Source of the DNA: Marisa cornuarietis
Lineage: Eukaryota; Mollusca; Gastropoda; Architaenioglossa; Ampullariidae
Assembly (NCBI GenBank): GCA_004794655.1
Contig: SMMW01000185.1
Coordinates: forward strand, 62,001-126,000
Direction of reading: 5' to 3'
DNA length: 64,000 nucleotides
The notes under the pieces: generated by a model
Seen by the model: only the letters and a program-made list of their open reading frames with translations
Database searches by the model: none
Told to the model about the DNA's origin: nothing
Translations under genes and position numbers: made by a program
In this document: piece by piece, positions 1-11,750 of the stretch
Numbering within the stretch: position 1 is the first letter of the stretch
Layout: each line of letters opens with the position of its first letter

Positions 1-266
1 CAGGTAAAGGTCATCCCATAACCTTTTCATGTCGTTGGGGTGTGAGGTGTCAGAGACCCCACTTTTCTCGGGGCCAGCATTTACATGAGGGTGGTGCCAA
101 TCTCCTCTCCCTCGCTGCCTTACCTTCCCCAACCCTCTATGGAGTCAGGTACCCATTCCAGTCAGCTGGGTCGACTGGGGGAATTATGCTGCGCTTATCG
201 GGAATTGAACCAGCGCGCTCTCGGTTCGGTCGCCAGCGCTCTAACCACTCGGCCACCCGCTTCCCC
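1..266 (-). mobile_element. tRNA-derived SINE
   Basis: Read on the minus strand, the head (266 to about 196) resembles a tRNA gene. It has an A box TGGCCGAGTGG (plus 245-255) and a B box GGTTCAATTCC (plus 201-211), about 34 bp apart, as in Pol III internal promoters. It runs into a non-tRNA body with a segment around 145-180 (AGCTGACTGGAATGGGTACC in minus sense) like the central domain of metazoan SINEs. The far end may lie outside the window. It sits in the presumed last intron of CD225-like copy A. Confidence 0.7.
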
Positions 267-993
267 TGTTAAAGTTTCCGTATGTGTCCAGACTTTGCGG
301 ATGTTGCTTACCTTTGGGATCAGTAGTTATAACACTACTTAAAACTGCTTGAAGATTCTTATTAAGGTATAATAAAATAAAGCTATATCCTTGGGTCCTG
401 GAAAGTTATTCTAACTAGGAAGACGAGAAGGTCTTTCCTTGAGTTACCCATTTTGCCCCTAGGTAACGACTTTCTTTCGATTCATGAATACGACCCAGGA
501 TGTCAATGTTCTTTAAGAAATTAATTTAAACCGTTCAAATCTCGTATATTGTTTACAGCAATGAATGTGCAACTTGTGTTTGTTCACTTAGATAAGTTTA
601 TAAGTACCTTTATTACCCAAAGATAAAAGAAAATTAAGGATTCAAGTTTTAAAAAATGGGTTTGGTCGTAAGAGAAGGCATTCGTCAAATTTTAAATAAT
701 CACTTTACGACAGTTCAACCTGCTTCTAGTCAAACAAGAAAGTAAAAGCACCTAAAGATGGGAAGATTTTTTTTAGACTGACTAGTGACTAAATACTGAC
801 TGACAACTACTGTTCAGTTTTCTACTTTTTTGCATGTCTGCAGTTAGTGTTAGCTAAGCAATTAAACAAGCAAAAAGTAATTGAGGTCTAGGTTTACTTT
901 AATCACTGTTCCAATTAGTTTATACTTAATCACTCTGATTGGAAGCCTGTGTTTATTAAAGCAGTCATTAATAATTAACAACTGTCCACACAG

Positions 994-1188
994 GCTCGCC
1001 TGTATGTGCTGGACAGAAAGTTTGACCACGCCCGCCACTCTGTCGTCATCGTCTGGATCCTCCTCGCCTTCACCTTCTTCTTTGGGATCATCACCTGGGC
1101 CATGGTCGGGGTCTATATAGCTTATGGAACCAGATCCTTATTCGGCTATTATTACTGCGACAACAATGGATGCTACTACAGAAACTAG
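994..1188 (+). CDS. CD225/dispanin-like membrane protein, copy A, last exon (partial gene)
   Basis: This is the last coding exon of a small two-pass membrane protein. The rest lies upstream of the window, since no exon 1-3 match is visible in 1-993. The exon begins right after a CAG acceptor and reads ARLYVLDRKFDHARHS, then a hydrophobic segment of about 28 residues, then a tail ending GCYYRN and TAG. It has the same length (195 nt), acceptor and start phase as the last exons of copies B and E. The ARxxVLxxKxxHARHS loop fits the basic intracellular loop of CD225 proteins. I see no disabling change. The CD225 assignment rests on the layout seen in the complete copies. Confidence 0.75.
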   Translation, partial: ARLYVLDRKFDHARHSVVIVWILLAFTFFFGIITWAMVGVYIAYGTRSLFGYYYCDNNGCYYRN

Positions 1189-3461
1189 CCTTGTCTTTGC
1201 CAAGAAGTGACTAGGAAAGGGAGCGAGATGTTGAAGTTGTCATCTAGATAATCACATCGCTGCCTGTTCTTGTCAACTTTACAGACATGTTACAGCTCGT
1301 GACAATTCACTTCATCACATTTCACTGTAGGAATGTTGCATTAACAAGAGATTTCACGAGATGTCCCTGAGTATATACACATTTACATATGTCATACACT
1401 CGCATAATACACAAGCTATAATATTTGTCACATTAACCCTTTTGTATTTTCATCCAGGTGTCAAAAACACTATATGCTTGATACATTTAAATATGTATTA
1501 CATTGTAAATATACTTTACCGGTTCTACTATTACTTTGTTGTTCCTTAGTGCTTTTCTTCATCTAAAAATGTTTATGTTTTTCTTCTGAGATTTTTGTGC
1601 TATTTGATTGAAAAATTGTCAGAATTGTTAAAAAGGCTGTCTAACGACTTAGTAATGTAGATCTTTTATGACAACTGACAAGAATGTTTTATCTTCGAAT
1701 GAAAACTGTGAACATAATGCGATAAAGCTCCCGGCAATGTTATTGTTTATTTAGATTTTGTATACTTATACTTATTTGTTTCAATCTAAAACTGTTTTTA
1801 GCTTGCCCCCTTTCTGCTTCTCCTCACAATGTCGACAGAGTCGATAAGTGAAAATAGTTTAAAATTTTCTGTCTTGTTTGCAAATGACTACCACTTTCTT
1901 AAAGACATGTCTAATGAATAACTTCCTAAACCATTTGACAGGTGTGGCTAAATAATGTCGCAGTATCGCGTGAAGAAAACAAAAATACTTGAACCCTTTT
2001 CTCCATTTCTTGATGAAAATTCTGAGGCAAAATTAACTAATATGTCGATCTTTTATTAAAGTATATAAGAATACTTATATTTTGATGACGGCGGTGACAT
2101 TATCATCAGAATAATAGTAATAGCAGCACAAACACTGTATCGTAAAACACACAAATGTGTTTGGGTGCCTTGTGGGAAAAAAAAAGATAATTTGACTATT
2201 TACCGGCTCGACCAAGTCGATTCAACCTCAGCCCTTAGTCGTGTCGGTCACGTGTCTCAGCCGATTCGACCACCGGGTACAAAAGTATTTGTGTAATGAT
2301 CCTCGACTAATACATTCGTTGATGTAGGTAATCAAGACGAAATTACATATTAAATATAAGTTAGTCAAGAAATAAAAGTAGATCAGTTCCCGTTATTATC
2401 AAAAAATGGACGATTGTGGAATCAATGTCTGATTTTCGCTCAGAAATTCTCCCTTGCGATGTACCCGATAGAAGCCTGTGTATATGTTCGGTAAACAATT
2501 CCATTTTTGTATGGGCTTTGGTCAAATCTACTCCGGACGTAGTTAAATCTGTAAATGGTCGAATCAACCTGTGACTTTGTATGAATATTTTTCCATTTCT
2601 TGGGCAGGACGAAATAAAATGATTGCGGAAGATCAAAAAGTGAACGGTTACCAAAAGACTGATTCTCGATGTAAATGTTAGAAGCCGTTAATGCCATGTC
2701 AACCAAGGAGCTAGAATCTCAACTAAAAGACTGCCAGTAACATGAAGATCTGTCAATTTCTTTTTTGTTTCAAAATGTCAAAAAGTGCCAACACATAAAT
2801 TTAGTCAGCAGTCAGTATAAGAGTATACTCTCGCACACCTTTGAAATATAAATATAGCTGTGTACCTCCTGACTCAAATTTTTGCTCTTTATTTGTACTA
2901 TAATCTACAACTAGTGTTAATTGTTCACAGCCAGATTAAAAGTTCATTAAACTCGACAATGTTATTGTTTATTTTCTGTCCTGAGGGTATACAACATGCT
3001 GAGTGTTGAGGCAAAACTCCGGAAGACAAATGTTATCGCTTTTAAATGAAATCTCATATACCCTACAGGAAACAACCTGAGCTGCTGTTCACCCCAAAAT
3101 TTTCTAGTTTCTGTGAGTCTCTAAAGATTTTACTTATCGCCAGCACAATAAAAGTAAATATAAAACTACCCTAGTACATCCCAAAATTCACCAAGATATC
3201 CAAGATTTATCCCTAATTATTGATCAAGAGTACATCTGTGATTTGCGAGAATCATACTCTGGATAAAAATAGGAGAGCCTAACTAACCCCCCTCTCTGGG
3301 AGGTTATGTGGATTCAAACAAAAAATGAGTACCTCAAGAATATCTCATCTGATTTTTATATTTTTCGTGAAAAGATTTTCGGAGTAGTTGACACATTGAA
3401 CACAAGGAAGAAGCAAACGAGTCATTGTTAACATACAGCCACCGTTTGGACGAAATCAATC

Positions 3462-3464
<3 letters not shown>

Positions 3465-3517
<53 letters not shown>
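3465..3517. repeat. (CA)n microsatellite
   Basis: An uninterrupted CA dinucleotide run of about 53 bp. The minus-strand frame reading Cys-Val repeats across it is an artefact. Confidence 0.97.
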
Positions 3518-3519
<2 letters not shown>

Positions 3520-4164
3520 CAAACAGGCAACAAAGAAGGGCACGCAAATCGACATCACTCTCGCTAATATTTGTACAGCAAAGTAGAGTTGAAAGATATT
3601 TATTTTTACATCTCATTAAACTTCAATAAGCGAAATATTCATATTTACAACAAACCCTTACCTTCGACACATCTAAAAATCTTTATTTCTATGAACATCA
3701 TCGCGGTTCCTCCCCCTTTCTCTCTCACTGGGAGGATCGGTGAGCGATCTTCATCAGAGTAGTCGCATGATGGGGGGGGGGGGGCTCCGATCGAAAGTCA
3801 ATCATTATGTAATGTTTTAATATTTTTTTTCAGTTGCTTTGAGTTTTAATCATCGATGACACTTTCAAACGATTATGCGAATTACAAAAGATTGAGCGAT
3901 GCTGATGTGGAGAAAGCCCATCTTGTTGGAACGTTTGCTGTTTGTATAAAATTGATTTACCGTTAATTCATTTTACAGATGATAATGTGAGAAGTGACCA
4001 CAGGACTGCTGTTGACTAATTTCACACTTGCTTGTCAATCTACTGCTTTAAGACGTTTTCTACTTATTTTAAAATTTGGTTCGAGGGTAAATGAAAACGC
4101 GACAAAAAGAGTATTTATGTTAAAAGAAAATAATTCAATTTGGTCTTTAGCTTAAGAAGAAAAA

Positions 4165-4420
4165 AGTTATTATTAGTATCATCATTACCATTATAGCCAT
4201 CATTACCATCATACGAATCATTATCACTGTACCACCATCATTACCATCCCAGTCCCCATCATAGTCACCATCATAGTCACTATCATAGTCACTATCATTA
4301 CCATCATAATAATTACCATAATCAACATAATAGTCATCGTTATCATCATTATCGTTTGTTATCAATACCATTATTAATACTATCATCGTTACCATCATAT
4401 TTATCTTTATAATCATATTT
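4165..4420. repeat. Imperfect ATC/ATT trinucleotide and CATCATAGTCAC repeat
   Basis: About 250 bp of imperfect ATC, ATT and ACC triplets, with a local 12-bp unit (CATCATAGTCAC) repeated near 4255-4295. The minus strand stays open as an Asp/Asn/Tyr/Ile/Met-rich frame only because the repeat period is three. I do not regard it as coding. Confidence 0.85.
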
Positions 4421-6547
4421 TTCAGAGAACTAACACGGTGCTTACTGCACTTTTCAAACAAAAGTTGACATAAAAAAGCAATTTCCATTCATTAATAAAA
4501 ATTAATGACATTTAATGAGCGGTAATTAATTTGTTAGATCTAACCGTCTCCCCGTCCTTTATCATCCAACTCTTTCTCTTCTTCGTTCGCTCAGATAACG
4601 AAGATATCGTCAAAGACTGGGACTACTTCGGGTTAAAGACTTTAAATGATAGTTCAAGTGAATTTCTAATGGGAAGTGAATATTAGAACATAACTCATGA
4701 AAGTCTAGGACATCAGACCCATCAATAATATTTAAAAAAGAAGTTCTCGAGATAGTATGAAATAATCTACGATGGTTGAATTTTTACAAACACGCTTTAC
4801 TGTGTTTTTGTAAAGTAAGTCGTTCATTGGCAATGGCAAGACTTAAGTTTCTAGACAATTTACTAAGCTTTTGACAGTAGTTATATTATCTTTGTTAAAC
4901 ATGTTTTACTAGGTCACAATAATTATTTTGGCGAAGGTCAGGATGGATTCAGCAGCTTATTACTCAGCTTTTCTGAGATTTGCCTAGTTCTAGCCCTTAT
5001 GTCTCCCTGTGGACATAAACTCTGCGTTAACGGCAAGAAGCGTCTCCTCGAAAAAGAAAAATTTTCATATCCTGACCCTTCTGGTAGCTCCAAATAGTCG
5101 TCAGAAGTTCCCATTTACAAGCAAAAATTATGAGCACTTTTATTTTAAAAGATAATTTAAACTCTTCAGAAAATTTCTTTACGTCAGACTGAAGGCAACC
5201 AGGCGACTGCAATCAAGTCTTTTGTTTGTCTTAACAAGCTTTCAGAAATCCCTTGGCAACACTCGTTTAAAATTAAGAATAGAAAGGAGTATCTGGTGTC
5301 CTTCTTACATGTTTTCCCTCACAACGAAGCTGTTCTCAGTATCGGTGGGTCCAATAAACATACACATAGGCCACTGTATAGTGCAGTCTGCATGGATAGC
5401 AGATACCGGCTCTTGCTATGTTAGTTAAAGGCAACTTTTATGATGATGTTTTGGAAGGGGAAGATATTATTTTTGAAATCTGAGTAATACATCCTTCCTG
5501 TTCACGAGATACACTCCTAAATCATGTCCATGCACGGATATAAGTCATTAATGGACAGTCATGTTTGTATACAAATACATCTTACTAACATATGGTCCCA
5601 ACTTTTCTACTGGATGAGGAGTTGCAATGTAAACGTGTCCTTTTACAATCCTCATGTTTGTGTTCTTGACCTCTTTTCGTTGAATATCATGTTGGTAGGC
5701 GTGTACTGACGAATTGTGGGAAATACTATCTGAGCAATCATTAGAAACAATTTTGCTCCACACTAAACATTTAAAAGAGAAGCAACAGAATTAATGTTTC
5801 CTATCAGGACTGTGCGGAGCACTAATGTTCCTCCCTAATATATGGTCCCTTACACCATGTTTGCACCATCTACTCGGTTACATCGAGAAGTGCTAGTTTC
5901 ATCTTCTTTTATATCAGGTGCCAGAATTATAACCGAGGTGAAAGTAGGTAAGCGCAGCATTCTATGGAGTAGGAAATTATATCTTGATAAGAACAGAACA
6001 CTTGGTACCACCATCATTACACATACAATATTTTTATGTGCGCTGAGCTATTAAATTTTTCTGAAATGTTGGAAAGGTAGAGAGGATGTTTAAAACGTAT
6101 TTGGAGGGACTCTCTGAAAGTGACAGATATTGTCAAAAGTAATTACCGTTATGCGTGGGGATAAGATTTTCTTGCCAGCTCTACCAGCTCTTTTGAGGTC
6201 GAAAAATATCATGTCACCGTGGGCCTGCCTGCAGGAAAAAAAAACAAAAATCAAAGAAAAGGTCATTTGTGAGCCAAGGGGTTGCTCCACGGTCTCTGAA
6301 CACTGGTTTGTGTCAATTAATAACGATTGTAAGCTGATTTGTGCTGTGTGTGAGGGTGTGGTGTGATTTTGTGGTTGTAAGAGTGTATGCAGCAGTTGTA
6401 ACACATGTGAGTGATGAAATTGTGCAACGTGGTTGTTTTTGTTTATTTATTTGTTATAACTGTTTGAGCTACTCTCTGTCGCATATAATGTTGTACTGTG
6501 CTGTAATGTATTATAGTGAAATAAAATATCTACCCTTCGGAGTACAA

Positions 6548-6625
6548 ATAAGAGGGAGGTAAGGTCGATACGCTACACCGGCTAATAAGTCCACCACAAC
6601 TTACAGATTCTTCAGCGAGAACAAG
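6548..6625 (+). promoter_or_regulatory. Promoter-like block of first-exon cassette 1
   Basis: The block has a TATA-like AAATAAGAGGGAGG followed by CGATACGCTACACCGGCT, and aligns with the block before exon 1 of copy E (GATATAAAGGAGG followed by TCCGTCACACCGGCT). The shared order of TATA-like motif, GAGG and CACCGGCT, at a similar distance to an ATG, suggests a duplicated core promoter. The function is inferred from this alignment. Confidence 0.4.
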
Positions 6626-6668
6626 ATGGCGAGCGCCAGTTTTCAGCAAATATCGACAGACCCCAGAG
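6626..6668 (+). CDS. CD225-like alternative first coding exon (cassette 1)
   Basis: A 43-nt exon reads MASASFQQISTDPR plus one base and is followed by a GTAAC donor. Its phase (one leftover base) and its Q-Q-[MI]-S-T core match exon 1 of copies B and E, and the ATG lies in a GATGGCG context. No matching exon 2 occurs before the next cassette at 9333, so if used it would splice over 3.6 kb to exon 2 of copy B at 10276. It is either an alternative promoter/first exon or an orphan duplicate. Confidence 0.5.
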
Positions 6669-6967
6669 GTAACAAAAGTAAAAATTTTTCAGTCTTGTTT
6701 ACATCTGGCTTACTGCACTTTGCTGTTATCTCTGTTCTCTAAGAAGTTTACACAATTAATGTATTTACTGCTTAAATACTCTCTGAAGGTTACAAGAAAC
6801 AATTCAAGAAAATTAATTAGGAAACTTCGAGGTGTTTCCATTCAGCAAAAGCACTTGTGATAGATTACTTACAGCCAGCTTTCAATATCCTGCATTTAAG
6901 GAAACTAATAAGATATATATTAGTGTCAAGATCGAACTGAGATATAGTAAGGTTGTATTGCAGCAAA

Positions 6968-6970
<3 letters not shown>

Positions 6971-7018
<48 letters not shown>

Positions 7019-7075
7019 TTCTATAGCACCTTTCTCCACCATTAAGATGAACTCAAAGTGCTTTACACAAAGAAC
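6971..7075. repeat. (AAT)n plus TATAGCACC-type dispersed repeat
   Basis: About 16 AAT units (6971-7018) run into TTTCTATAGCACCTTTC and then AAGTGCTTTACACAAAG near 7050-7072. The same AAT run followed by TATAGCGC occurs in pseudogene F (23620-23660), so this looks like a dispersed element whose end generates AAT repeats. Confidence 0.6.
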
Positions 7076-7398
7076 ACCACACATACATGATAAATACTAG
7101 CGGCCTACAGTCGTTAATTCTGGAATCGATGACGTACGAGGACAAGTGTTTTCCTATTTTCCGTCTGACCATGATAACTTACACATTGAAAACATCGCTA
7201 TTATTTTCTTATGAGGCCACCCACCAATGACATGGATGTGCTTACAGTTGCAGTTGCGTGGGTTCGTGTTAGAATCATTGAAACATAAGGAGCTACACTG
7301 ACACTCTTAACAGTTGCCAGATGCTGCTAGGGAAGAAATCGCCAAAATCAATGCTAGAAATATAATATTGATGCACTATTTTGTAAGCATTTGATGAT

Positions 7399-7405
<7 letters not shown>

Positions 7406-7479
<74 letters not shown>
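7406..7479. repeat. (TG)n microsatellite
   Basis: About 37 TG units without interruption. Confidence 0.97.
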
Positions 7480-7480
<1 letters not shown>

Positions 7481-9218
7481 TTGTATGGGTCTACATTGTT
7501 TTGGGTTTTTTTTGTTTTGTTTTGTTTTAACACCAAAACAGTCCTATTTTGTGTAAGTGGATATCGAAAAAAAGTCTACTTCATTATAGAATAATTCAAT
7601 TGTCAAAGGTGAACCATCGCAAATACAGCTTATCATTCTGTCTTACAATTAAAGTAGCGCCATCAACCTTAGTCGGACTGACCCTAGTCGAATGGACCGG
7701 GAACCACTCTGACCACCTGTAAAATCCTGTCATTTTATAGTTGTGTACTTTCTTCGCTTTCGTTATATCTCCTCATGCTATTGTCCAAATGACGAATCAC
7801 TTGAGCATGCAATGAGAAAATAGTTCAAATCACGATTGAGTAAACGTCCATTAAACATCAAGATCATGAAATTATTATATAACTGACTATGTGTGCAGAT
7901 TTTTTCAAAAATCTTTTTCTATAGCCGAACTAGCGCAGTTACCAAAGATAATAACACCAAACGTAGAAATGAGCTCAAGGACGTAGTCGTCATGGAGACA
8001 GAGTACATAAAGATATGGTAACCACAACTTCAGCCAAGGAGAGGACATGATATGTTCAATAGGCATCTCCGGGTTACGCCGATATCATCGCAGTTTTCAA
8101 CTTTATTTCCCGTATATCTTTAAAGGTTTGTCTCTCGCAAATGGAAATTTGTTACTGACTCAAAGTGCTTTTATTTTCTTAAATTAGCGTCTCATAATGA
8201 TTTTGACAAAGTCGAAAAAGAAATAAATTGATTAGTCTTTTAAACAGAGTTATTTGTCTTTTCAAATGTATGAAAAAAGTAAGCCACATTTTTTATGATT
8301 AAGTGTGCGATTATTTTGTGAATTCTCAAAGCACGTTCAAGCAGGAATATATTATATACTATATACTATAAAAATCTTCATTATTATTAGTAGTAGTAGT
8401 ACAGATTTCCCCCTAGTCCTACACTATAGCTTAGCTTTTTCTGCAGCTATCACAGTTAATGAAACCCCAAAAGTGACCTACCTTCACAAGTCTGTGCTAC
8501 AGAACCCCGTGACCATAATAGACATATCTCCCTTCATTGTGTGAATACTAGAGGAGGGCTAACAAGACCCTTAAATTTAACTATACATCCTGTATTATTG
8601 ACACTGGAATCTGAAACGCGACTTATCCAAAAAGAAAGATACCTGAAGTTCAGTTTAAGTTTCTCGTGAAGTCTCGTGAATAAACGTGTGGCAGCATTCA
8701 TGTTGGCGACTTTTTTTCCACAGAAGGGAAAGAAGTATTACAGTATTATTACTGGGAAGAGAGCATAGTCAAGAGGTTAATACCCTCGACAGCTGAGTAT
8801 AAAGTCGCTACTACGAGGTCTGCTCAGACTTACGGCTTATACAATAAACAATAAACTGTTTATTTTATTTCCGAACACACGACCGGCAAATGTTTGGAGA
8901 CATACCCCAGGTTGTCTCTCAAATATTGTGAATGATGTCATCAACAGCGCAACTTTTAACCTTTACTTCAACCTTCGTCTTACATTTTATCTGAGCTGTT
9001 GGCTTGAGAAATATCCTTACTTCGTCCCGATTATTTATCCTCTTTTTTTTTTTTTTTTGATAACTTTTGTGCTACTATCCTTACTCCATTCAGCAGGCAT
9101 TTGGTTGCAAGGATCATTTAACAGCCTTCACACCGGTTTCTCGCTTAATGAGTAAAGTGGAGGAATCTACCCCAGCCTTTCCTCATCCTGGTTACTACGA
9201 TCTTTTCAGGGCTCGAGA

Positions 9219-9224
9219 TATAAA
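9219..9224 (+). promoter_or_regulatory. TATA box candidate for copy B
   Basis: TATAAA lies within GAGATATAAAGGAGG, 114 bp before the copy B start codon. The same GATATAAAGGAGG string stands 81 bp before the ATG of copy E. A degenerate version (GATTAAAGG) stands near 18040, before copy D. The shared position argues for a real core promoter. Confidence 0.55.
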
Positions 9225-9332
9225 GGAGGTAACACCAGTCCGTGACTCTGGCAAACCTCACCTCGTCCTCTACCTGCCGTGTACCTGCTCTACGACCGGT
9301 GCAACAGAAATCTTTTGTTATCCAACAAGACA

Positions 9333-11750
9333 ATGCCTAGCACTGCATTCCCTAATCAGCAGATGTCAACAAACTCTACAGGTGACAGAAGATCCTTATT
9401 TTTTTTAGTCTTATTTGCAAATACCTAAATATGCATTGACAGTGACTTGTGTACAGACCTGGTTTACTAAAGGCGAAGCAGATTGTGTGTGTTTGCCTGA
9501 TGTGTGTTGCAATATGACTTTTTTAAAAAAATGCATGTCTTTAAACATGTATCACACTTTTTTGGCAATTTTTAGTTAATTGCACGAAATGAGACAGAGA
9601 GTAAACGAAACGAGGAAATCGTTACGACTTCCAGGAAAACTGTTGGCATGTCATGTGTCTCGCGATCGCTTTCTTTATTTCTTTTTCGCTCCCCTTTTCT
9701 TTTCCTCAGAACAGACCCTCCTCCTTGTCATATTTGTTGTTTTAATTCGGGTTTAACATTATTTAGAAAGGTACAATAAATACCTACATCTTTTACCTCC
9801 CTAATCATGTTAGCGGAAAAAGTAACCTGTTATTATAGTCTCAAATGTATAGAGCAGAATGTACGGTTAGATTCTTCTCCTTGTGTTTAACACAGGCCAA
9901 AAATCAACTTAAATTTAAGTTAGGGGATCAAGTGCAAAACAAATTCAAATTATATTTTACAGTTCTTTATGCGCAATTGGTTGAAATTAAAAATGTAAGC
10001 TGTTTTTGGAGCTCTCTTGCTTAACAACATAAATGTAAGGTGATGGGGAATATTGACACAAAGACTCATTAGGTTAACATGTCAAATGTGTTTTAGCATG
10101 CTTTTGAGTGTAGTTCCTGTCCTTAACCTGATTCTTATTATCTCTGTTAGGTAAAGAAGATTACAAATGTTCTGTGCTCAACAAGAATTCGATCTATTTC
10201 TATCCCAGCACACAAATGCCTCATGGAATATAATGTTTAGTGATTTCATGAAAAGAGACATGGTCCTGTTGACAGACCAGCCTGGCTTTGGGGTCATGCC
10301 ACCCGGTTATAACCCATCAGGTTATAACGTCCCCAAAAGAGGTGATGTGGTGATGACTACACCCCAGCAAATGGAAATGCAAGGGACTCAGCCAATGGCA
10401 TGTGGTCCTACAGTGGTGGTGAGTTGCCTTTTTAAGATTTCAAGTCGTAGGCAGGCGTTAGGTTTTAATTTTATGTCAGTTTGTACTTGTTTTCTTTTTA
10501 TTTTCTACCTATTAACCTTTTCAAATACAAAAACGCTTTTACGATCCAGCAAAGACCTGGGGCCAGTTGCATAACACATTTCTAATTTTAAACACTTTTA
10601 TGCATTAACTCTTTTTAGAAAGACACAACACATTTTCAGAACTTTTTTAAAAATAAGAAAACGCTTTTTAAACCCGATTTTCGTTTCGTCAGAACATTTT
10701 TTATGCTGCTCGACTAAATTGCATATGAGTGATTTTTGAACAATAAACAGTTTCTAGATTTCACTCTTTAAAACAGTTTTAAGGTGTAGAAACATGTGCA
10801 ACTAGCCCCTGAGCTCTTAGAAACAAACCGTGATGTGTTTTATTATGTTGTGCTATTCCTGCAATTACTTCTGTTTATTATTACATTAGAGCAGTATCCA
10901 TGCTCTTACAAATCACTGTAAAAAATATGAATACTATAAGCGATTAAAGATAGGCAAAAATAGGACCAGATGAAATACACGTGGGCACTAGTTTAGCAAC
11001 AATGTTTTTACGGCTAATCATTCAGCTTTAATATGAGACATTATGAGGATTCCTATACAATTATTTTTAGAGTAAAACCAAAGGAGAAAGACATTTCTGT
11101 TAATACTAAACATATATTTCTCGTACCATGTTGTATTGTCAAGCCTGGCTGAGGTGTGTACACTGATGTTTATTCTGTAGGTGACTGTAACCGAACCTCC
11201 GACTCAGTGTGCTCTGGTCATGTCTGTGCTGAGCTCCATCTTCTGTTGTATCATATGCGGCTTCACAGGAATGATCTTTTCTTGGAAGGTATGTCATCCA
11301 TGTTTTTACTTTGGTTTCTTTTCTTCAACCTCTTTCTCAACAACTGCTGGAATTGTACCATTGATGCTGCACTATTATTAGCGATCAAACTTTGTCATCA
11401 TATTCGCTTAATTAACTTACGGCTCTGCCTCTATTATTGACTGTAGTCATGATAAACAATCGTATCATTAATATATTGTACAACCCAAACAATAAACATG
11501 TGTAATCTCAAGTCGATGTCTGTCTCGCTGTACTCCATGTCTGTCCATCTTGCAGGCTCGTATCGATGTCCTGAACAATAAACTCGAGCACGCCCGCCAC
11601 TCACTCGTCATCGTCTGGATTCTCTTCGGCTTTGCCATCTTCTTTGGCATTATCACCTGGATACTGGTCGCCATCTATATAGCCTTTGGAACCAGATTTT
11701 TATTCGCCTCCTATACATGTGGCAGTAATGGATGCTATTACAGAATCTGA
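9333..11750 (+). CDS. CD225/dispanin-like two-pass membrane protein, copy B
   Basis: Four exons: 9333-9381, 10276-10418, 11181-11288 and 11556-11750, all with GT-AG borders and consistent phases (1, 0, 0), giving 164 residues. Residues 1-17 are polar. Residues 18-64 are Pro/Gly/Tyr-rich (PPGYNPSGYNVPKRG). Membrane segment 1 spans about 74-97 and has Cys86, Cys87 and Cys90, placed like the palmitoylated cysteines of IFITM proteins. A basic loop follows (SWKARIDVLNNKLEHARHS), then membrane segment 2 at about 117-144 and a Cys/Tyr tail (GCYYRI). The LSSIFCC-GF-GMIFSWKAR-HS pattern is why I assign CD225. The function of invertebrate members is not established; known relatives act in membranes, some in antiviral defence or trafficking. 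The family call is by eye. Confidence 0.75.
10560..10808 (+). mobile_element. MITE copy 1
   Basis: A 249-bp element in intron 2 of copy B. It starts GGGCCAGTTGCATAAC and ends with the near inverse ATGTGCAACTAGCCC. CTG occurs on both sides (10557-10559 and 10809-10811), consistent with a 3-bp target duplication. The interior aligns with the reverse complement of the 43.1-kb copy (CATTTCTAATTTTAAACACT). No open frame is present, so it is non-autonomous. Confidence 0.8.

Larger units (their letters stand above)
1189..6540. other. Intergenic, AT-rich, no gene seen
   Basis: This stretch separates copy A from the first exon cassette at 6.6 kb. It holds a CA microsatellite (3465-3517), a G-run near 3772-3784 and an ATC-rich repeat (about 4165-4420). 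The short open frames on either strand lack splice context and protein character. No clear poly(A) signal for copy A stands out close to its stop. Confidence 0.6.

Noticed and set aside
4147..4488. 113-codon minus-strand frame rich in Asp, Tyr, Asn and Met
   Set aside because: It is the translation of an imperfect ATC/ATT triplet repeat, kept open by the period of three.
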